Source: Bog-113 sp965226755
Lineage (GTDB): Bacteria > Acidobacteriota > Terriglobia > Bryobacterales > Bryobacteraceae
Direction: 5' to 3'
Assembly (NCBI GenBank): GCA_965226755.1
Contig: CBDDDT010000007.1
Location: 124,001 to 188,000 of the forward strand
Length of the DNA: 64,000 nt
This document shows positions 1 through 6,789 of the stretch, one piece after another. Position 1 is the stretch's first letter, and every line of letters begins with the position of its first letter. Under the pieces are notes generated by a model, which saw only the letters and a program-made list of their open reading frames with translations, was not told the DNA's origin and ran no database searches. The translations under genes were made by a program, and so were the position numbers.

Positions 1-1479
1 AGCCGTCGTGCGTGTACGGTCGTCAAAGTAGGTCCGCGCGACCCGCTGAACGTCGTCCGCCGTCACTTTGTCAATGTCCTGAATCGAGGTGAATAATTTT
101 CGCCAGTCCCCGTAAGTCGCATAATATTCCGCCAGCAGCGCCGCCAAACCGGAATTGCTGTCCAGCTGCCGGATCACCGCCGCGCGCGCTTTCGTTTTCA
201 CCCGCGTCAGCGTCTCCGCATCCACTTTCGACGTCTTGAGGGAATCCAGCACGGCGTTCAAAGCCTTCTCGTTCTCTGCCACCGTGCGGCCCATGTTGGG
301 CACAAGATACAGCAGGAAAAGATTGGGGTATTTCGATCCTGGGGCCGATGCGTCTGCGCCCGCTTCCAGGGCGACCTTCTGATCCCGCACCAGCGATTTG
401 TAGAGAAGACCGGTGCGGCCGTTCGAAAGAATCCCCGAAATCACGTCGAAGACCGGATCGTCTTTGTCGTACTCATCCGGCCGCTTATACGCAATCACCT
501 CGATCGGCTGCGAGGGCACATGCACCTCGGCCACTTTCGGACCCACCTGCGCGGGATCGAAAGTCGTGGGCCGCAGGGGCAGCGGACGGGCCGGGATGGG
601 GCCGAAATAGCGGATCGCCATTTGGCGCGCCTTCGCCGGATCCACATCTCCCACGATCGCAATGGTGATATTCGAAGGTCCGTAGTAAGTGTGGAAAAAC
701 TTCTCCGCGTCCTTCACCCGCAGATTCTCGATATCGCTCGGCCACCCGCCCGCGGGACGCCGGTAAGGTTGCGCTTCAATGGCGCTGGCCATCAGCGTTT
801 CCATCAGGGTGCCTTGCGGATTCGATTCCACGCGCATCCGCCGCTCTTCCCGGACGACGTCCCGTTCCTTGTAGAACTCCCGGTACACGGGATCCTTGAA
901 ACGCTGCGACTCCAGCAGGTACCACAGCTCGATTCGGTTCGACGGGAGGCTGTAGAAGAAATCCGTCGAATCCTCGCCCGTCGAGGCATTTAATCCCGAA
1001 CCGCCGTTCTCTTCGATAATCCGCGGGTATAAGTTCGATTCCACGTAGGAAGCAGCCGAATCGATAGCCGTCTTCAGATCGGCCTCGAGCGCCTTCACCT
1101 TCCCCGCGTCCGCCGTCGGACCTTTCGCCCGTTCGGCATCGAGCGCGTCGTAGCGTTGCTCGATATCGGCGATCGCGGTTTTTTCCTTCACCCAGTCGCG
1201 GCTCCCGATTTCCGCCGTTCCTTTGAAGGCCATGTGCTCGAACATATGAGCGAGGCCGGTTTGCCCCTGGGGATCGTCCACCGCCCCGGCGTTCACGTAC
1301 GTGTGGAATGAAACCACGGGCGCCTCATGCCGCTCCGCCACGATGAAATGAAGACCGTTATCGAGCGTAAACTCCGTCACGCGCTTCTCAAATGCGGCCA
1401 GGTCCTGCGCATAAAGCGCCCCCGGCAGCAGCGCCAAGAGCGCCGCCAAACCTGTTTTGTTCACTCTTGATTTCCCCAT
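1..1479 (-). CDS. M16 family zinc peptidase (partial)
   Basis: Exported zinc endopeptidase of the pitrilysin/insulinase family (M16). The gene runs off the left edge, leaving about 493 N-terminal residues. The start gives a good signal peptide (basic MGKSRVNK, then a Leu/Ala core ending in ALYA). An in-frame ATG at 1500 would add seven residues, and neither has a clear Shine-Dalgarno. The inverted zinc motif HxxEH is intact at H78, E81, H82 (HMFEH), and the family GGSGLNAST motif follows near residues 159-167. About 55 residues rich in Glu, Lys and Asp separate the two, probably a helical insertion. The remainder fits the M16 N-terminal domain plus the start of the second, non-catalytic domain. 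It is divergent from the small gene at 1645. The substrate is unknown. Confidence 0.9.
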   Translation of the reverse strand, partial: MGKSRVNKTGLAALLALLPGALYAQDLAAFEKRVTEFTLDNGLHFIVAERHEAPVVSFHTYVNAGAVDDPQGQTGLAHMFEHMAFKGTAEIGSRDWVKEKTAIADIEQRYDALDAERAKGPTADAGKVKALEADLKTAIDSAASYVESNLYPRIIEENGGSGLNASTGEDSTDFFYSLPSNRIELWYLLESQRFKDPVYREFYKERDVVREERRMRVESNPQGTLMETLMASAIEAQPYRRPAGGWPSDIENLRVKDAEKFFHTYYGPSNITIAIVGDVDPAKARQMAIRYFGPIPARPLPLRPTTFDPAQVGPKVAEVHVPSQPIEVIAYKRPDEYDKDDPVFDVISGILSNGRTGLLYKSLVRDQKVALEAGADASAPGSKYPNLFLLYLVPNMGRTVAENEKALNAVLDSLKTSKVDAETLTRVKTKARAAVIRQLDSNSGLAALLAEYYATYGDWRKLFTSIQDIDKVTADDVQRVARTYFDDRTRTTA

Positions 1480-1573
1480 TCCAGCCCAAGCATTCAACAT
1501 AACAGGCGCTACAGAACACCGGCGGGCATCCTTGGCGGCATCCTTGAAGCCCCAGGAAAGACGCGACCGCAAT

Positions 1574-1603
1574 TCGACAAAATGCAGTCCTTCGGCGTAC
1601 AAT
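1574..1603 (+). promoter_or_regulatory. Candidate promoter for the 1645 gene
   Basis: A -35-like TCGACA (1574-1579) and a -10-like TACAAT (1598-1603) are separated by 18 nt. Transcription would begin near 1610, inside the palindrome at 1608-1620, and leave a leader of about 35 nt with a GGAG at 1629-1632. Confidence 0.45.
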
Positions 1604-1607
1604 CTTA

Positions 1608-1620
1608 TTCGTAGTACGAA
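1608..1620. promoter_or_regulatory. Operator-like 13-bp palindrome
   Basis: TTCGTA, one central G, then TACGAA: a perfect 6-bp inverted repeat placed where the predicted transcript of the 1645 gene would start. The size and position suit a dimeric winged-helix repressor. A MarR gene lies close by, but whether it binds here is inference. Confidence 0.4.
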
Positions 1621-1644
1621 ATACTTTTGGAGCGAGACAATCGA

Positions 1645-1911
1645 ATGGAATCGAAGAAGACCTATCCCTTGGAGGAAGCCCTCCGGGCCCAGAAGGCGCT
1701 CCGAACGCTGGCCGGTTTGGGCGCCGAGACGTTCCCCATTGAAGCGTTCGTGGGGATGATCAGCGACGAAATTGAACAGCTGCGGAAAGCCGGTCACGAC
1801 GATGAAGAGATAGCGCACGTGATCAAAACCAATTCCCAAATAGAGATCACGGCAGACGAGATCGCCGAGAACTACGCTTCGCCGGAGGAGCGCCATTCGT
1901 CTCACGGGTGA
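1645..1911 (+). CDS. Small acidic protein of unknown function
   Basis: An 88-residue, mostly helical, Glu-rich protein with no signal peptide or membrane segment. It contains FPIEAFVGMISDEIEQL and a segment ending in EITADEIAENYASPEER. The sequence looks like a conserved bacterial protein, but I cannot assign a function. An in-frame TTG at 1627 is possible. ATG 1645 is preferred because GGAG lies about 12 nt upstream. Its 3' end runs 65 nt into the 3' end of the convergent MarR gene. A promoter and an operator-like palindrome lie upstream. Confidence 0.7.
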   Translation: MESKKTYPLEEALRAQKALRTLAGLGAETFPIEAFVGMISDEIEQLRKAGHDDEEIAHVIKTNSQIEITADEIAENYASPEERHSSHG

Positions 1912-2383
1912 GCGGCGGGCGATGTGACAAGGCAGTGTCCGGGCTCCCCGCGGCACGAACAAGGCTTTCGAGCCCGTTGGTGAGCGCTGCTCTGTCGGTT
2001 GACGGAATCAGGCGAAAGAGTTCGGCTATGTGCTTGCGGAACTGGCCGACGGCGGCATTTTGAAGCTTTTTTCCCTGTGTGGTGATGCTGACGAGGACCA
2101 GACGACCGTCCGCCGCGCTCTTTGTCCTCGCCAGCATCTTGCGCATCTCCAGGCTGTCGACCGTCTTCGCGACAGTGGCCGGTTTCAGGTTCATCCGTCT
2201 AGCCAGTTCACCGATCGTCATGCCGTCTCCGTTCTCCGGCAGAAGGTTGAGCGTCATGAACTGCGTGGCGCTAAGTCCCGCCTTTTGAAACCGGTTGAAG
2301 TTCGCAGCCTGGATCAACTGCCTGACGGCAAACCACGCCGTCAGAAATCTCTCGACTTCTTTGCCGCCAACCCTCCCGTTCAT
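1847..2383 (-). CDS. MarR family transcriptional regulator
   Basis: A 178-residue winged-helix DNA-binding regulator of the MarR family. An N-terminal dimerisation helix is followed by a helix-turn-helix around GMTIGELARRMNLKPATVAK and a wing containing the family Asp-Gly-Arg (SAADGRLVLVSIT). A C-terminal helical segment completes the dimer interface. The last 35 or so residues are Arg/Pro/Ser rich and probably disordered. They are encoded where the gene overlaps the opposite-strand gene ending at 1911. The start lies 3 nt after the stop of the YheT-like hydrolase, so the two are probably co-transcribed. MarR proteins usually repress their own operon or a neighbour in response to a small phenolic ligand. 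The ligand here is unknown. Confidence 0.88.
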   Translation of the reverse strand: MNGRVGGKEVERFLTAWFAVRQLIQAANFNRFQKAGLSATQFMTLNLLPENGDGMTIGELARRMNLKPATVAKTVDSLEMRKMLARTKSAADGRLVLVSITTQGKKLQNAAVGQFRKHIAELFRLIPSTDRAALTNGLESLVRAAGSPDTALSHRPPLTRETNGAPPAKRSSRRSRLP

Positions 2384-2386
2384 AAG

Positions 2387-3352
2387 TTAAGTTTTGCCTG
2401 GAGAAGGCGGAGCGCAGAGCGAGTTCTCCGCCAGCCGCTCTTCGATCCAGCGCACAATCATTTCATCCACCCAGAATCGCGGCTTGGTCCGGGAAATAAA
2501 CCCGAGGTGGCCGCCGTGCGCCGGCGCGACGAGCGTGATGAACGGATTCGCCGCAATCGCCGGGCTGCGGTAGGCTTCAAACGGAATCAGGGTGTCGTCT
2601 TGCGAGGCGATCATCAGAACCGGGATACGTATCTGAGGGACGAAGCGGAGCGCCGATTGGGTTTCGTAATATCGATCCGCCGTCCCGAATCCGAACCCCG
2701 GGGCCGTAAACCGGTCATCGATGTCGTAAATCGAGCGGCAAGCTTCGAGTTCCGCCGCCTGGTACCGGCGCGTGCGCGCCAGCCGCTGCTTCATGCGTTT
2801 CACGAAGCGATCCTGGTACAACCGATTGGACGGCCGTTCGATGGCCTTCGCCGACGCGGCCAGATCGATCGGGGCCGAAATTGAACAGACTCCCTGGATA
2901 AGACGGCCGCCAGCCTCGGCCGCGGCTTTCAACGCCACGTTTCCTCCCAGCGAGAAACCGGCCACGAACATTGGCGCGGCCGCGTGGTTCTGCTCAAGGA
3001 ATGCGAGCAAATCGCTCGTCAATCCGGCATGATAGAGGGTCTGGCATAGGTGCTCCGTGCCGCCGCAAGTGCGCATGTGGAAACGATGCACGGCAAACCC
3101 GGCGGTCAACGCCCTATACGCGAGGCTGACCACATATCCGGCCTGCCCGCTGCCTTCTAGCCCATGCAAGATCACCAGCTCCGCGCGCGGCTGCGTTCGC
3201 GGAAGCTGCGTCTGCACGAGAACCTGAACGCCCGGCGCGGTCTGAAACAAACGATCCGTGCCGGGGAACGAGGAGAAATCGAAATCGCGCGGCCAGTAAT
3301 TCCCCAGAATGGTTAAAGCGTGGGGATTACGGAGGAACGGTTGGAAGTCCAA
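2387..3352 (-). CDS. YheT-family alpha/beta hydrolase
   Basis: Cytoplasmic alpha/beta-hydrolase of 321 residues resembling the YheT/EMB8 group, whose natural substrates are poorly defined. Visible features are an oxyanion segment VILHGLEGSG (60-69), the nucleophile elbow GFSLGGN with Ser134, an acid-bearing segment MIASQDDTLIPF, and a late catalytic His in APAHGGHLGF. It starts with TTG. A -10-like TAGACT lies 6 nt upstream and there is no Shine-Dalgarno, so the mRNA may be leaderless. MarR follows after 3 nt. Confidence 0.87.
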   Translation of the reverse strand: MDFQPFLRNPHALTILGNYWPRDFDFSSFPGTDRLFQTAPGVQVLVQTQLPRTQPRAELVILHGLEGSGQAGYVVSLAYRALTAGFAVHRFHMRTCGGTEHLCQTLYHAGLTSDLLAFLEQNHAAAPMFVAGFSLGGNVALKAAAEAGGRLIQGVCSISAPIDLAASAKAIERPSNRLYQDRFVKRMKQRLARTRRYQAAELEACRSIYDIDDRFTAPGFGFGTADRYYETQSALRFVPQIRIPVLMIASQDDTLIPFEAYRSPAIAANPFITLVAPAHGGHLGFISRTKPRFWVDEMIVRWIEERLAENSLCAPPSPGKT

Positions 3353-3358
3353 ACTTGC

Positions 3359-3364
3359 AGTCTA
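3359..3364 (-). promoter_or_regulatory. -10 box TAGACT, leaderless YheT-like gene
   Basis: TAGACT on the minus strand ends 6 nt before the TTG at 3352, which puts the transcription start at or next to the start codon. Confidence 0.4.
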
Positions 3365-3400
3365 CTTCGTCGAATGAGAGGCACGAGAGAACGAAGCGAA

Positions 3401-3724
3401 CTATCGACCGAACTCGACCTTGGTCTTAGTCCCGCCGAGATCTATTTCGTTCACCCGGTCTTTGCCATCGACGGTGCTGGAGATGATGGAGGTGCTATCG
3501 AATTTGCGTTCGGCCGTCTCTAAAGTCGCGTTGGCTTGCGTGACGTTATGCGTACCGCGTTCGCGCAATGTCACCGCCGTGCCGTCTACGGTCATGGCAT
3601 ATTCGCCCGCGGCGAGAGCCGTGCCGTTCACGACTACAGAATCGGGGAATGTGACGTTATAACTCTTCGCGGACGCGATTGAAAGTCCGGCCACCGCGAA
3701 CATCAGAACGATTTTGCTTTTCAT
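3401..3724 (-). CDS. Small exported protein of unknown function
   Basis: A 107-residue protein with a clear signal peptide (MKSKIVLMFAVAGLSIASA, cleaved near residue 19). The mature part is rich in beta-type residues and Thr/Val and contains no cysteine. It resembles the small exported beta proteins common in Acidobacteriota genomes, but I do not recognise a named family. An AGGAG lies 9 nt before the ATG. The bases between them include TCCT, which can pair back onto AGGA. Confidence 0.75.
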   Translation of the reverse strand: MKSKIVLMFAVAGLSIASAKSYNVTFPDSVVVNGTALAAGEYAMTVDGTAVTLRERGTHNVTQANATLETAERKFDSTSIISSTVDGKDRVNEIDLGGTKTKVEFGR

Positions 3725-3843
3725 TTTAGGAAACTCCTGCTATCAGTGATGGCGTTGCAAGGCGCATGGTTTCGCCCGGCCGCCCGCGCATGGTCCAATC
3801 CGCACGCGCGCTAGTCGATTGACCTTATGCTGACAAGAGATTC

Positions 3844-5553
3844 ATGTTTCTTTTCGATTGGTTCCATTCCTTTCTCCCGCTTCACAACCCGATTGGATTC
3901 GGCGCCGCCGACTTTCTGGAACTTCTGCTTGCGGTGGTGCTCGTAGCGCTCGTATTGTTCTCCCGCCCCGTGATCGAGCCGTTCCTCGCGCGCCTCGCCG
4001 AGCGTCCCGCTTGGGCCATGGCCGTCTTGTTCGTGCTTCCGATCGCACTCCGGCTGGCGCTGGTCGCGCACCATCCGGCGCCAACGCCGAACGCCGGCGA
4101 CGAGTTCAGCCATCTGCTGGTGGCCGACACGCTTCGCCACTTTCGCCTCGCCAACCCGTTGCATCCCTTCCACCGATTTTTTGAAACCTTCTTCGTTCTA
4201 CAGCAGCCCACTTACAGTTCGATCTATCCGCTCGGCCAGGGAATCTCGCTCGCCGCGGGCTGGATCCTGTTCGGACTTCCGTGGGCCGGCGTCCTGCTCG
4301 CCACCGGCGCATTCTGCGCTTTATCCTATTGGGCGCTGCGAGGCTGGGTCACGCTCGTTTGGGCTCTTCTGGGCGGCCTCTTCGCGGTGATGGAGTTCGG
4401 GCCGCTCAATTACTGGATGAGCAGTTACTGGGGCGGTTCTTTCGCAGCCGCGGCCGGATGCCTCGTCTTTGGCGCCCTGCCCCGCATCCGCGACCGTTCC
4501 CGCCCGCGCGACGGCGTGCTCCTCGGAATCGGCTTCGGACTTCATCTGCTCACGCGCCCTTACGAATCCCTCTTTCTCGCCGCCGCCGTTATCCTGTTCT
4601 TCGCGCCTTCCTGGCGAACGCGGTCCATCTTGCGGCCGCTTGTCGCCGCGGCGATCGTTACGCTCCCCGCGCTCGCCTTAATCCTCCTCCAGAACAAACA
4701 AGTCACGGGAAGCTGGTCCACGCTCCCCTACGTGCTGTCCCAGTATCAATATGGCGTGCCGGTAAGTCTGACGTTCCAACCCAATCCCACCCCGCATAAC
4801 ACCTTGACCCCGCAGCAGGAGAGCGAATATAAAGTTCAACTCTCTCTGAAAGAAACAGAAAGGGAGACGCCGATCACTTACCTGACCCGGTTGATCTACC
4901 GGATTCGCGCCTACCGCTTCTTCTTTCTGCCGCCGCTTTACGTGGCGCTAGCCGCATATGTGCTCACGGCTCGAAATTTTCGCTCGACCTGGGTCCTGAT
5001 CACGCTCGGGCTATTCGCGCTGGGCACGAACTTCTTTCCGGCTTTCCACTTTCACTACCTGGCGGCGGTGACATGCCTGTTCCTGCTAGTCAGCGTCAAA
5101 GGCATCGAACGCATCGCCCGATTAGAATGGCGTGGAACGCCACTCGGGGCCGCCGCGGCGCGATTGCTCTGTTTCTTCTGCGCCGCGCACTTCATCTTCT
5201 GGTATGGAATGCACGCCGCCGAACCCCGGAATTTTGCGGCCTTGATGGAACAGTTCGAGTCCTGGGACGCCATCAACCATCAGGATCCCGAGCGCCGCGT
5301 CGCCGTTCGCCAGCAGCTGGAAAAGCTGCCCGGCGATCAGTTGATCTTTGTGCGCTACTACCCGCAGCATCCGTCTCAGGATGAGTGGGTCTGGAATCGC
5401 GCCGACATCGACGCTTCGCGGGTCGTCTGGGCCCGCGACCTCGGCGACGAAGAGAATCGCAAGCTCACTTCTCACTACCCCGGACGAACCCCGTGGCTGC
5501 TCGAGCCCGATTTTCGCCCGCTCCCCAAACTATCTCCCTACCCGGCGCGCTGA
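3844..5553 (+). CDS. GT39-like polytopic membrane glycosyltransferase
   Basis: An integral membrane protein of 569 residues with roughly ten hydrophobic segments, arranged like GT-C glycosyltransferases (PMT/ArnT/GT39 type). After the first membrane segments comes an extracytoplasmic loop with an acidic pair in NAGDEFSHLL (Asp86, Glu87), the position where GT-C enzymes bind metal and the lipid-linked donor. A soluble C-terminal domain of about 150 residues follows residue 420. Such enzymes move sugar from a polyprenyl-phosphate carrier to a protein or glycan outside the cytoplasm. Donor and acceptor cannot be told from sequence. A TATGCT 12 nt before the ATG may be the -10 box, giving a leader of only a few bases. 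Confidence 0.75.
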   Translation: MFLFDWFHSFLPLHNPIGFGAADFLELLLAVVLVALVLFSRPVIEPFLARLAERPAWAMAVLFVLPIALRLALVAHHPAPTPNAGDEFSHLLVADTLRHFRLANPLHPFHRFFETFFVLQQPTYSSIYPLGQGISLAAGWILFGLPWAGVLLATGAFCALSYWALRGWVTLVWALLGGLFAVMEFGPLNYWMSSYWGGSFAAAAGCLVFGALPRIRDRSRPRDGVLLGIGFGLHLLTRPYESLFLAAAVILFFAPSWRTRSILRPLVAAAIVTLPALALILLQNKQVTGSWSTLPYVLSQYQYGVPVSLTFQPNPTPHNTLTPQQESEYKVQLSLKETERETPITYLTRLIYRIRAYRFFFLPPLYVALAAYVLTARNFRSTWVLITLGLFALGTNFFPAFHFHYLAAVTCLFLLVSVKGIERIARLEWRGTPLGAAAARLLCFFCAAHFIFWYGMHAAEPRNFAALMEQFESWDAINHQDPERRVAVRQQLEKLPGDQLIFVRYYPQHPSQDEWVWNRADIDASRVVWARDLGDEENRKLTSHYPGRTPWLLEPDFRPLPKLSPYPAR

Positions 5554-5612
5554 ACAAGGAAGCATCCCGAGCGTCGGCCGGCAGCATCAGAAGCTGGAGC
5601 CAGGAGTGGCGA

Positions 5613-5759
5613 ATGGACTCGCTGTGCAGCCCCGCCGCGCGCCTGTCCGTCATCGGCGGATTCAAAACTTTGCGAGTGAACCGGATCTTCATGCGCGCCT
5701 CTCACTACTCGATACGTTGCAAAGGACGGGTGCGATCGCATTCGGTTAGCAAAACTTGA
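5613..5759 (+). CDS. Candidate 48-residue basic protein
   Basis: ATG preceded by AGGAG (5602-5606) at an ideal 6-nt spacing, followed by 48 codons to a TGA at 5757. The product would be basic (many Arg and Lys) with three Cys and no membrane segment. Roughly seven in ten codons end in G or C, similar to neighbours. I recognise no family. The gene is proposed mainly on the ribosome site. It could equally be chance reading within a GC-rich spacer. Confidence 0.3.
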   Translation: MDSLCSPAARLSVIGGFKTLRVNRIFMRASHYSIRCKGRVRSHSVSKT

Positions 5760-5783
5760 TCGGGACGCGGAATCGAGGCCGTC

Positions 5784-5797
5784 GTTAGCGAGCTAAC
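5784..5797. promoter_or_regulatory. Inverted repeat upstream of the Sel1 gene
   Basis: GTTAGC, two bases (GA), then GCTAAC: perfect 6-bp arms lying 58 nt before the Sel1 start. It could be an operator. No partner regulator is apparent. Confidence 0.35.
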
Positions 5798-5854
5798 TCT
5801 AATCAGCTCAGCAACCTCCGAGTTTGGACGCCCGATTGCAAACTGTACGGTGCC

Positions 5855-6730
5855 ATGTTCAAGACCATCGGAATTATCCTTCTCGCCACAGGCGCCACGG
5901 CTTTCGCCTCCGATTTCGATGCCGGGATGAAATGCTACGAATCGCGCGACTTCGATTGCGCCGTTCAATCCTGGCGACCGCTGGCCGAAGCGGGGGTCGC
6001 GCAGGCTCAGTATAATCTCGCTCTCCTTTATACGCGCGGGCAGGGCGTAACCAAAGATCCCGCCAAGGCCGCTGAATACTTCGAAAAGGCCGCCGATATG
6101 GGCGTCGTGCAGGCCCAATACAATCTTGCGCAAGCGTATCTGCTGGGCCGCGGCGTTTCCAAGGATGAGGAGAAAGCCATCAGCTGGTTCCAGAAAGCCG
6201 CTGAATTGGGAGACCCGAACGCCGCCAATAATCTCGGCACGATCCTCGAAAATCGTAAAGATTACGGCAACGCTATCGAGTGGTATAAAAAGGCCGCATC
6301 CGCTGGATTGCCCAGCGCGCAATTCAACATCGGGCAAATGTACGATCTCGGCCGCGGCATGGCGCCGGACTATGCGCAAGCGATCGAGTGGTACTCGAAG
6401 GCGGCCGATCAGGGCGACGCCGGCGCGCTTTGCAATCTCGGCATTCTTTATTACAACGGTAACGGCGTGAAAGTGGATCGCGCCAAAGCCTACACTTACC
6501 TCCTGCTGGCGTTTCAAGCCGGAGATTCGCGGGCCAATGACTTACTCACCATCACCGGCGAGAAACTGCAGCCCAAGCAGATCGCACAAGCCGGCGAATC
6601 CGCCCGAAACTGGGAGCAAGCGCATCCGGTTAAGCCGTCCACGGGAGACGTTGCCGCGCCTGAGCCCATCATGAATGCCGATTCCAAGGTAACCGCCGTA
6701 TCCCCATCCAGAGCGGTTGGTTTGGACTAA
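5855..6730 (+). CDS. Exported Sel1-repeat protein
   Basis: A 291-residue solenoid protein. An N-terminal signal peptide (MFKTIGIILLATGATAFA) is followed by a cysteine-containing segment (two Cys near 30 and 36). Five to six Sel1-like repeats of about 36 residues then run from about residue 48 to 235, each with the AQYNLA...Y..G.G..KD..KA..WF.KAA pattern. Sel1 repeats form helical scaffolds for protein contacts, often in the periplasm. The C-terminal 50 residues look unstructured. The stop is followed 22 nt later by a strong intrinsic terminator, so the gene is probably the end of its transcript. Confidence 0.9.
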   Translation: MFKTIGIILLATGATAFASDFDAGMKCYESRDFDCAVQSWRPLAEAGVAQAQYNLALLYTRGQGVTKDPAKAAEYFEKAADMGVVQAQYNLAQAYLLGRGVSKDEEKAISWFQKAAELGDPNAANNLGTILENRKDYGNAIEWYKKAASAGLPSAQFNIGQMYDLGRGMAPDYAQAIEWYSKAADQGDAGALCNLGILYYNGNGVKVDRAKAYTYLLLAFQAGDSRANDLLTITGEKLQPKQIAQAGESARNWEQAHPVKPSTGDVAAPEPIMNADSKVTAVSPSRAVGLD

Positions 6731-6752
6731 CTCGCTCCCCGCGGACCCGCGC

Positions 6753-6789
6753 AAGGCGCATGCTTAAATGAGGCATGCGCCTTTTGTTT
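6753..6789 (+). terminator. Intrinsic terminator overlapping the M13 start codon
   Basis: Arms AAGGCGCATGC (6753-6763) and GCATGCGCCTT (6773-6783) form a perfect 11-bp stem around a 9-nt loop, followed by a T-rich tract (TTTTGTTTT from 6782). This is the only textbook Rho-independent terminator seen in the window. The start codon of the M13 gene (6775) lies inside the 3' arm. The loop contains TTAAAT (6764-6769), 5 nt before that ATG, which could be a -10 box. Confidence 0.8.

Larger units (their letters stand above)
5554..5854. other. 301-nt stretch without a clear gene
   Basis: Between the membrane glycosyltransferase and the Sel1 gene. It holds one weak coding candidate (48 codons, 5613-5759) and one inverted repeat (5784-5797). 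I see no tRNA, no mobile-element remnant, and no convincing -35/-10 pair for the Sel1 gene. Antisense reading frames here look like coding shadows. Confidence 0.6.
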
